Assembly (NCBI GenBank): GCA_020349865.1
Contig: CP070700.1
Location: 2,947,256 to 2,958,638 of the forward strand
Direction: 5' to 3'
Source of the DNA: Desulfobacteraceae bacterium
GTDB taxonomy: Bacteria > Desulfobacterota > DSM-4660 > Desulfatiglandales > Desulfatiglandaceae
DNA: 11,383 nt
Numbering within the stretch: position 1 is the first letter of the stretch; every line of letters begins with the position of its first letter. The notes under the pieces were generated by a model. It was not told where the DNA came from, did not search any database, and saw nothing but the letters and a program-made list of their open reading frames with translations. Shown here piece by piece: positions 6,100-11,383 of the stretch. The translations under genes and the position numbers were made by a program.

Positions 6100-7308
6100 T
6101 TACCTTTCTCGCCATCCCTTAAGTCCCCAGGCCAGTGAAGCCAGGGCCAGACCACTGCTTATTGCTGAAACAAGGCTGGTTGCAAGTATCCCGCCTGCCA
6201 GCCAGACAGGTCCTCCTAAGAGAACGCCCACGATCCTGCCGATACCAGCCGCCGCAAAAAAACCAGACATCATTGTCGCACGCGATCCTGGTAGGAACTC
6301 AGTACAAAGCGGCAGGAAGCTGACAATGGTAAATTCAAAGGTCAAAAAAATCATAAACAGACCCCCAAAAGCCAGGGCCAGGGCTTGGCCGAACACCGGC
6401 AACAGCCCATAGGTTATCAGACAAAGAGATAATCCAAGGATCACAGACCTCTTCAGTCCAAAACGATCAGCCAGGACAGCCGTCAGGGACTCCCCGGTTA
6501 ATTCGGCCACACCAATGGCGCTTGTTCCAAGGCCTATGGCCACAATGCTCAGGCCGAATGATTCTTCCAGCCAGGCCCCATACACAACAAAAAGATTATC
6601 GTTGGCAACACTGACAAAAAAAGAAAAGCCAATGGCCACCAGGGCATTCCTTTCTTTTCCCAATTTCTGCCAGATATTCCAAAATCCCATAGAGTTGTTA
6701 CGTGTAACAACACTTGTTCCATCCTTGGGTATGAGAATTATCAAAGCTGCAATACCCAATAAACCGAATCCTCCCAGTACGAAAAAGGGTGCACGCCAAC
6801 CCAACAAGTCAATGAGAAGGCCAAGCAAGGGGATACCCATCAGTGTACTGCCTGCCCAGCTAAACTCCAGAAAGCCAATGGCCATCCCCCGTCTGTGGTA
6901 GGGCACTCGTTCACTGACATACGCCTGGATAGCCGGGTCAAAAACACTTTTTCCCAGACCGGCCAAAAAAAGTGATACGAGGATAACCCCGTAAAACGGC
7001 AAGAGGCCCCCTGCAAACATTCCCGCGGTGAGCATGGCCAGACCGGCCAACATCATCAAGCGGTAACCCAAACGATCCGCCACGGGCCCAAAGAACATGC
7101 CGAGAATGGCCGTAGCCTGGTTGACCGCGATTAATGAAGTGATTGCTGTAAGAGACACCCCCAGCCCGCGGCTAAGAGCAGGCGCAAAAGGATAAGCAAA
7201 ACGTCGTGCAGTATTAATTACAAGACGGCATAAAATGGCAACTCCCATCTTCCACGCAAATCTGTGGACCGGACTTGTGGGTGAAACATCTGTTGATCGA
7301 TTAGGCAT
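6100..7308 (-). CDS. MFS transporter (DHA1-like, 12 transmembrane segments)
   Basis: A 402-aa inner-membrane protein of the major facilitator superfamily, the usual length for a 12-helix member. Hydrophobic segments alternate with short loops from residue about 20 to 396, with a longer cytoplasmic loop at about 195-220 between the two halves. The loop 2-3 signature is clear (GPVADRLGYR, Asp78 and Arg79), and the matching loop of the second half also survives (LADRFGLKR, Asp281 and Arg282), showing the two-fold internal symmetry. RRGMAIGF (139-146) and PGSRATMMSGFF (340-351) fit the usual transporter loops. It is most likely a proton-coupled exporter of a small molecule; the substrate is unknown. 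It follows the small DUF2007-like gene after 55 bp and is probably cotranscribed with it. Its ribosome binding site is weak. Confidence 0.9.
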   Translation of the reverse strand: MPNRSTDVSPTSPVHRFAWKMGVAILCRLVINTARRFAYPFAPALSRGLGVSLTAITSLIAVNQATAILGMFFGPVADRLGYRLMMLAGLAMLTAGMFAGGLLPFYGVILVSLFLAGLGKSVFDPAIQAYVSERVPYHRRGMAIGFLEFSWAGSTLMGIPLLGLLIDLLGWRAPFFVLGGFGLLGIAALIILIPKDGTSVVTRNNSMGFWNIWQKLGKERNALVAIGFSFFVSVANDNLFVVYGAWLEESFGLSIVAIGLGTSAIGVAELTGESLTAVLADRFGLKRSVILGLSLCLITYGLLPVFGQALALAFGGLFMIFLTFEFTIVSFLPLCTEFLPGSRATMMSGFFAAAGIGRIVGVLLGGPVWLAGGILATSLVSAISSGLALASLAWGLKGWRER

Positions 7309-7363
7309 AAAACAGGACTCTTTTCGAAATTCTCGCCTTCAGCATAGGTATTTCAACACCAAA

Positions 7364-7609
7364 TTAGGATGGCTCAGCAGGCCGGTTCGCCTCTCTTCTC
7401 AGTTCAGATATGATGTCAATTATCTCTTTCCGGTAGCGCTTCGGGGCGCCAACATAACCCCATCCCTTTTGGGCCTGGTAAAGGCCATCATAGGCTGTGT
7501 CATGGTAGGATCTCATAATGTGAGGAATGTTTCTTTCGGTAAGAATTGAATCCAATAACCGGGCTTCAATCTCATTTTCGAGGATAGTAACTTTTATGTA
7601 ATCTTCCAT
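7364..7609 (-). CDS. DUF2007-like small cytosolic protein
   Basis: An 81-aa protein without signal peptide or membrane segment. The pattern, an opening strand (IKVTILE), a helix EIEARLLDSILTERNIP, a variable middle (YHDTAYDGLYQAQKG), a strand GYVGAP and a final helix YRKEIIDIISELRRE, agrees with the DUF2007 type, a ferredoxin-like small domain sometimes called a putative signal-transducing protein. The exact role is not known. There is no clear Shine-Dalgarno before the ATG at 7609, yet composition and neighbours support it as a gene. It is the leading gene of a pair with the MFS transporter 55 bp downstream, so it may affect that transporter or simply share its promoter. Family assignment is by pattern and moderately sure. 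Confidence 0.75.
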   Translation of the reverse strand: MEDYIKVTILENEIEARLLDSILTERNIPHIMRSYHDTAYDGLYQAQKGWGYVGAPKRYRKEIIDIISELRREANRPAEPS

Positions 7610-7672
7610 AGTTGCTAACTATTTCGGCGGGATTCGTAATTCAATATAAACGATGCATCAGGCCACAAGATC

Positions 7673-7712
7673 TGGGGTAGTGGAGTGCAGGATTGTTGGA
7701 GTATAGGGTATA
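7673..7712. repeat. Degenerate octamer array (TGGAGTNN type), five units
   Basis: Five consecutive octamers can be read without gaps: TGGGGTAG, TGGAGTGC, AGGATTGT, TGGAGTAT and AGGGTATA. GG stands at positions 2-3 of every unit. This is the clearest short tandem array of the window. Confidence 0.6.
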
Positions 7713-7824
7713 AGTAATTCCCAAAGTTCCATTGCTCCAACATTTCATTCCCCCGGTTTTTTTGATCTCAAAGCGCTTGAAACAAACACTGAAGTTATAC
7801 GTTTTTGACCATCATTCCATGTGT

Positions 7825-7847
7825 ATGACATATTAATATAATGTCAT
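7825..7847. promoter_or_regulatory. AT-rich palindrome, possible operator
   Basis: ATGACAT (7825-7831) and ATGTCAT (7841-7847) are exact reverse complements with a 9-bp AT-only centre. It lies about 25 bp downstream, in the minus direction, of the TATAAT at 7871-7876, where a repressor could block transcription into the DUF2007-MFS pair. Confidence 0.35.
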
Positions 7848-7870
7848 TAAAAGCTATTTGATTTGAAAGA

Positions 7871-7899
7871 ATTATACAATTTCTGAGACGTGGGTTTAA
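7871..7899 (-). promoter_or_regulatory. Putative promoter of the DUF2007-MFS pair
   Basis: On the minus strand a perfect TATAAT (7876 down to 7871) is preceded, after 17 bp, by TTAAAC, a weak -35 match (3 of 6). It stands 50 bp beyond the stop of the M48 gene and would give a leader of about 255 nt to the ATG at 7609. Confidence 0.3.
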
Positions 7900-7926
7900 A
7901 GAATGGAGGTGATTGATGCGGCGCAT

Positions 7927-9378
7927 TCACTTTGCCACTATTTTCAGCAGCGTGTTTGCCGGGACATTTTCGTCCAGGTGTTTTCCGTTTAAGACAGCCA
8001 ATTCTTTTAATTTATCCGCGGGGACGCCCAGGGAACGGAGTGCTTGCCGCATAGATCCCGCGGCACGGGTAGACCGGATCCTGATGCGGGAGGGTTTGAC
8101 ATTGAGCTTCTTTGAATCCGAAAGGTTCCTGAATTGGGTCATGGTCCCTTCAAACGTGTCACGATAGCGGTCAAAGCTACTCAGAGCGCTGAATCCATGG
8201 AACACATAAACCTTGTTGTCCTTCTGTATAAAGTAGGACATAATTTGAACCGCTCCCTTGCTGGATCTTACCTGCGAGATCATGCGGTAAGCGGAAAGGC
8301 CTTTAACGTTGCCTCGGCCTGACTCAATCACTGTTGCCTTGTTTTTACTGACAAAACTCTGGGCCGCTTCTTTTGGAGACCGAGCGGATGAGAGGCTAAA
8401 CAGGATGGCTGCATCCTTTCTCTCACTTACCATCCGGACAAAGCTCCGCGTATTCTCCAGCTTCCACTTGGATGGTACAGGGAACTGTAACTTGAGAACA
8501 GGATGGTAAAAGACGCCCTGCTCAACATAGCCCTGTCGAGGATCTTCCCCATACACCAGGCCGTCGATCCTTCTTAAATACTGGTCCCGGTCGATTTTGA
8601 GATTATTAACACCCAATTTCCGTTGCCATCCTGTCGCTCTCTTTCTGACCGTTGCCTGGCGGTCTATTGGATTCGGGTGTGTGGAAAACCAGTCCGGCAA
8701 CCCGCTTCGGTCTGATTTCGCGTGCATTCGTTCCAGGGTATCAAAGAAATTAGCCATCTGGCTTGCATCATAGCCTGCCTTGGAAGCATATTCCACGCCT
8801 AGATCATCTGCCTGGCGTTCATTATCGCGGCTAAACCTCAAGAACAGCATTCCCACACCAAACTGGGCCAAATCTCCAAAGCTTCGAACCGTTTCTGACA
8901 GGATCATACCCAGCCCCAGTCCCACTTGGGCAAACTGGGCCCTAGTGTACTGCTGGGCAGAATGGCGGGCCGTTATGTGCCCCATTTCGTGCCCTATTAC
9001 ACCCACCACTTCGGCCTCGTTATTTAGATGAGCTAAAATTCCACGGGTGAAGTAAATGTAGCCGCCAGGAACAGCGAAGGCATTAACCGTTGCAGTATCC
9101 ACAATCTTGAACTGATAGTTCAAGTTTGGCCGGTGGGATAGTTTGCCTAATCGCCGACAAAAGCCGTTCAAATACTCAGTGAATTTTTCATCCTCATAGA
9201 GGCCGTATTGCCTGACCACCTGGCCATCGGTTTTTCGGCCAAGCTCGATCTCCTGGGATTCGCTCAAGAGCATCAGCTCACGGCCACCACTCACTGGATT
9301 AACAGCACATGAAGCTATCCAGAACAGAAGACAGAATAATAATCCAATCATGATGATTCTATAATGCTTCTCTAACAT
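7927..9378 (-). CDS. M48 family metalloprotease lipoprotein with PsbP-like and LysM-like C-terminal parts
   Basis: A 483-aa periplasmic zinc protease. The lipobox IASC puts lipidation at Cys24. The M48 domain holds HEMGH (His130, Glu131, His134), the third-ligand stretch SRDNERQAD with Glu187, and STHP with His234, all as in BepA-type proteases. Unlike BepA there are no TPRs. Instead, residues about 288-420 begin YHPVLKLQFPVPSKW and continue as a beta-rich PsbP/DcrB-like region, and residues about 430-482 (MRQALRSLGVPADKLKELAVLNG, then ANTLLKIV) resemble a LysM-like tail that could bind peptidoglycan. Envelope protein quality control is inferred. The first Met is favoured: basic residues precede the hydrophobic core, and GGAAA lies upstream. 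The gene stands alone, 238 bp from the lgt stop. Confidence 0.93.
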   Translation of the reverse strand: MLEKHYRIIMIGLLFCLLFWIASCAVNPVSGGRELMLLSESQEIELGRKTDGQVVRQYGLYEDEKFTEYLNGFCRRLGKLSHRPNLNYQFKIVDTATVNAFAVPGGYIYFTRGILAHLNNEAEVVGVIGHEMGHITARHSAQQYTRAQFAQVGLGLGMILSETVRSFGDLAQFGVGMLFLRFSRDNERQADDLGVEYASKAGYDASQMANFFDTLERMHAKSDRSGLPDWFSTHPNPIDRQATVRKRATGWQRKLGVNNLKIDRDQYLRRIDGLVYGEDPRQGYVEQGVFYHPVLKLQFPVPSKWKLENTRSFVRMVSERKDAAILFSLSSARSPKEAAQSFVSKNKATVIESGRGNVKGLSAYRMISQVRSSKGAVQIMSYFIQKDNKVYVFHGFSALSSFDRYRDTFEGTMTQFRNLSDSKKLNVKPSRIRIRSTRAAGSMRQALRSLGVPADKLKELAVLNGKHLDENVPANTLLKIVAK

Positions 9379-9457
9379 GGCTTTTCCATCATCTCATAAG
9401 CCTTTATTGTTTACGTCTAAATATCAGCGCTTCACCTGAACCCCAGCTTATGACTGC

Positions 9458-9480
9458 AACGCTAAGGTTAACGTAACGTT
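9458..9480. repeat. Degenerate hexamer array (AACGTT type)
   Basis: The units AACGCT, AAGGTT, AACGT and AACGTT follow each other directly. Three are 6 bp and one is 5 bp; all begin AA and end in T. It is short, so chance remains possible. Confidence 0.4.
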
Positions 9481-9566
9481 TTCATATCGGTTCCTATTCT
9501 CAACAGGGGGCTATCTGAGACGACCACTTTCAAATGACAATACTCCAGTTAAAGCCTCTAACGAAT

Positions 9567-9596
9567 TTTATATAGTAATTATACAAGTCTTTGCAA
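9567..9596 (-). promoter_or_regulatory. Putative promoter of the second M48 gene
   Basis: On the minus strand TTGCAA (9596-9591) precedes TATAAA (9572-9567) by 18 bp. A perfect TATAAT (9583-9578) overlaps the spacer but lacks a -35 match. The leader to the ATG at 9378 would be roughly 180 nt. Confidence 0.35.
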
Positions 9597-9616
9597 CAGG
9601 TAATATTATTATTGAC

Positions 9617-10417
9617 CTACTTTCCGGGATCAAATTCTTTTCCTTTTAAGAGGGTCCAGAGGATGACTGCCGCGAGGATCATGGTTAGGCAGAGCACCTG
9701 GCCCATGGAAAGCCAGCCCCAGAAAAGGCCGATCTGTGGATCAGGTTGGCGGAAAAATTCCGCAAAAAAGCGCAGAATACCGTAACCGCTGAGAAAGACG
9801 CACACCATGGCCCCTGGCCGGAGACGCAGGCCCTTGAGTCCCCAGAGGATAACAAATAGCAGCAGGCCCTCAAGAGCGGCTTCGTAAAGCTGGGAGGGGT
9901 GCCGGGGTATCGAACCTCCTGCGGGGAAGACCATGGCCCATGCCACAGTAGTGGGTCGACCATAGAGTTCACCATTTATGAAGTTTCCCAGCCTTCCCAG
10001 GCCAAGGCCAATGGGGGCGGTAACAATAACCGTGTCAGCTACCTCCCAAAGCGGCAGCCGGCGACGATGACAGAATAGGATACCCGCAAGCACAGCACCA
10101 ATAAGCCCGCCATGAAAAGACATGCCGCCGTGCCATATGGCAATGATTTCCAGCGGGTGTTGCGCGTAATAGCCGAAATCGGGAAACTGATAGAACACCA
10201 CGTATCCTATACGCGCCCCTATAATAAGGCCGATGGCCAGATAAAAGACCAAATCCTGAAGCAATCTTCCCTGAAGTCCGAGGCGGCGAGCGCGCGACTG
10301 GTTTTTAATAAGGAAGTAGGAAGCCAAAAAACCCAGCACATACATTAGTCCATACCACCGAAGCTTAAATGGACCGATCTCAAAAATATTTGGGCTTATC
10401 CTTGGATAGGGCAACAT
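9617..10417 (-). CDS. Prolipoprotein diacylglyceryl transferase Lgt
   Basis: Lgt moves the diacylglyceryl group from phosphatidylglycerol to the lipobox cysteine of prolipoproteins, the first step of lipoprotein maturation, in the inner membrane. The 266-aa protein has the family's usual length and about seven hydrophobic segments. Signatures are unmistakable: RWYGLMYVLGF (20-30), WHGGMSFHGGLIG (95-107) with His102, GRLGNFINGELYGR (141-154) with Arg142, Asn145 and Glu150, RHPSQLYEA (172-180), and GYGILRFFAEFFRQPD (211-226) with Arg216 and Glu220; these match the residues known to matter in the E. coli enzyme (His103, Arg143, Asn146, Glu151, Arg239, Glu243). AAGGAG stands 8 nt before the ATG. 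It follows the permease gene after 178 bp and probably has its own promoter. The nearby genes supply several of its substrates. Confidence 0.98.
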   Translation of the reverse strand: MLPYPRISPNIFEIGPFKLRWYGLMYVLGFLASYFLIKNQSRARRLGLQGRLLQDLVFYLAIGLIIGARIGYVVFYQFPDFGYYAQHPLEIIAIWHGGMSFHGGLIGAVLAGILFCHRRRLPLWEVADTVIVTAPIGLGLGRLGNFINGELYGRPTTVAWAMVFPAGGSIPRHPSQLYEAALEGLLLFVILWGLKGLRLRPGAMVCVFLSGYGILRFFAEFFRQPDPQIGLFWGWLSMGQVLCLTMILAAVILWTLLKGKEFDPGK

Positions 10418-10541
10418 GACACATGCTCCTTAATATTTTTGTCGAAAACACTACGATTTATTGACATAACATAGACTCATTGACGCCCGAGTCTTTGCCT
10501 CACATATGGAAAGAAGCATTTGTTTACCCGAACGTGGCAGA

Positions 10542-10562
10542 CCTGCTGTTAGCAACAGTAGG
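10542..10562. repeat. 9-bp hairpin between the permease gene and lgt
   Basis: CCTGCTGTT (10542-10550) pairs with AACAGTAGG (10554-10562) around the loop AGC, with a single G-U pair. It lies 34 bp beyond the permease stop. In the minus direction no T-run follows, so as a terminator of the permease transcript it is atypical. Confidence 0.4.
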
Positions 10563-10595
10563 ATTTTAGCAGTTTAGATTATCGATTTCTATGCG

Positions 10596-11383
10596 CTATT
10601 CAATGCGAAACGATTTTCCCAACGCAGCCGGGGCAGCGCCGCTCAATAAATTCACCATACGGAGCAGTGCTGGATGTCCATTACCTGTTCTGTAAATAGG
10701 CCCCTGTTGGGCCACATGCATGAGTACCAGAGCAAAGATCATAAGTGGGAACGGGGCGACCTGGAAAACCTGGGCCGGTACAGAGGGCCACCACCCCTGG
10801 AAGTAAATTCCCATGACCTGGAGAAAGGCAAAGAGGTAGGCCCCAAAGGCCGCCTTCACCGGGTGCCACCCGCCAAAGATGACGATGGCAAGGGCGATCC
10901 ATCCGGTCCCCTCTGCCCCTTGGGGCCGGCCCCACCCTGGTTTGGTGCACAATGAAAAGGTGCCCCCTGCCAACCCTATAAGAAGACCGCCCACGATTGT
11001 ATATAACATCTGAATTTTTCGCGTGTTTGTTCCTCTGACATAGGCAGCATGCGGCTGTTCTCCCACAGCCCTCAGGCAGAGCCCGGCAGTTGTTCGATAG
11101 AGGAACCACCAGCACACTACAATCACAAGCATGCTAAAATATACCGGGGCGCTGTGCTGGAAAAAAAACGGTCCTAACAATGGAATCTTGTGGACAAGCG
11201 GGATCGGCCAGGGGCTCACTTGAGGACCATAGAGCCGGGCGTAAGGATTTCCTAAAAAATAAGCCAGGTCCCGTGCAGTGAGTGTCAGTACAAAACCCAC
11301 CGCCACCTGTGACTGGCCCAGATAGATGCTGAAAACACCCACTATAGCTGCCACAAGTCCACCTGCCACTGCGCCAGCCATAA
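10596..11383 (-). CDS. ABC transporter permease, nucleoside/simple-sugar type (5' end outside the window)
   Basis: The C-terminal 261 or more residues of an inner-membrane permease of the BPD_transp_2 class. The frame stays open to the window edge and an in-frame Met lies only 2 nt from it, so the true start is probably outside; typical members have about 300 residues. The coupling loop that contacts the ATPase is visible as LRAVGEQPHAAYVRGTNTRKIQ (about 103-124 of the visible part), followed by a hydrophobic segment with GGLLIGLAGGTFSL. The later EGTGWIALAIVIFGGWHPV (about 157-175) is typical of the NupQ/YufQ type permeases that work with BmpA-like binding proteins on nucleosides, though sugar or other substrates are possible. 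Partner genes should lie to the right. It is the last gene of that operon. Confidence 0.85.
   Translation of the reverse strand, partial: MAGAVAGGLVAAIVGVFSIYLGQSQVAVGFVLTLTARDLAYFLGNPYARLYGPQVSPWPIPLVHKIPLLGPFFFQHSAPVYFSMLVIVVCWWFLYRTTAGLCLRAVGEQPHAAYVRGTNTRKIQMLYTIVGGLLIGLAGGTFSLCTKPGWGRPQGAEGTGWIALAIVIFGGWHPVKAAFGAYLFAFLQVMGIYFQGWWPSVPAQVFQVAPFPLMIFALVLMHVAQQGPIYRTGNGHPALLRMVNLLSGAAPAALGKSFRIE

Larger units (their letters stand above)
7610..7926. other. Intergenic gap with promoter, palindrome and octamer array
   Basis: This 317-bp gap separates the second M48 gene from the DUF2007-like gene; both read leftward. I see no gene. It contains a minus-strand TATAAT box at 7871-7876, an AT-rich palindrome at 7825-7847 and a five-unit octamer array at 7673-7712. 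No T-tailed terminator after the protease gene is obvious. Confidence 0.5.
9379..9616. other. Intergenic gap between lgt and the second M48 gene
   Basis: A 238-bp AT-rich stretch without a gene. Immediately after the lgt stop there is a strong-looking minus-strand promoter at 9567-9596, and nearer the protease gene a degenerate hexamer array at 9458-9480. No clear terminator for lgt is visible, so read-through from lgt into the protease is possible. Confidence 0.45.

Noticed and set aside
3040..9378. The two M48 proteases as a recent gene duplication
   Set aside because: They share the catalytic motifs, but their C-terminal parts differ (TPRs versus PsbP-like plus LysM-like) and the rest has diverged widely.
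1..11383. CRISPR array, tRNA or rRNA genes
   Set aside because: No regularly spaced identical repeats of 20-40 bp and no cloverleaf or rRNA signature seen by eye on either strand.

Overview
The window reads as a chromosomal segment of a Gram-negative bacterium, most plausibly a deltaproteobacterium (Desulfobacterota in the wide sense). The reasons are several lipid-anchored outer-envelope proteins, two BepA/YfgC-type M48 metalloproteases, a complete lgt gene, and small hypothetical families that I associate with sulfate reducers and Geobacter-like organisms. That assignment rests on recall of family distribution, not on a search. Ten of the eleven protein genes lie on the minus strand; only one small lipoprotein gene (5403-5624) is on the plus strand. 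I see no tRNA, rRNA, CRISPR array or complete mobile element.

Layout, left to right. 1-369 is non-coding. 370-2220 (minus) holds a GNAT acetyltransferase, then a class-I-glutamine-amidotransferase-like C26 hydrolase, then a PNPOx-fold protein; the last two overlap by 8 nt. 2438-4859 (minus) is a tight three-gene envelope operon: a lipoprotein of unknown function, an M48 protease lipoprotein with C-terminal TPRs, and a small secreted protein with a PsbP/DcrB-like look. A 543-bp divergent region separates it from the plus-strand 73-aa lipoprotein (5403-5624). 5625-6099 is non-coding and carries hairpins, one resembling an IS200/IS605-type end. 6100-7609 (minus) is a DUF2007-like small protein followed by an MFS transporter. 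7927-9378 (minus) is a second M48 protease with a PsbP-like region and a LysM-like C-terminus. 9617-10417 is lgt. 10596-11383 is the 3' part of an ABC-type permease of the nucleoside/simple-sugar class, cut by the window edge.

How the genes relate: four products carry convincing lipobox signals, and Lgt performs the first step of lipoprotein maturation, so the middle and right of the window are dominated by envelope biogenesis and quality control. The most interesting comparison is between the two M48 proteases: one is fused to a PsbP-like region, whereas the other has such a protein as the next gene of its operon.

A second window-wide theme is non-coding. Four separate intergenic gaps each carry a short, degenerate tandem array of 6-8 bp units, and a fifth carries a C-rich hairpin repeat. 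These look like several families of dispersed micro-repeats and deserve a genome-wide count.
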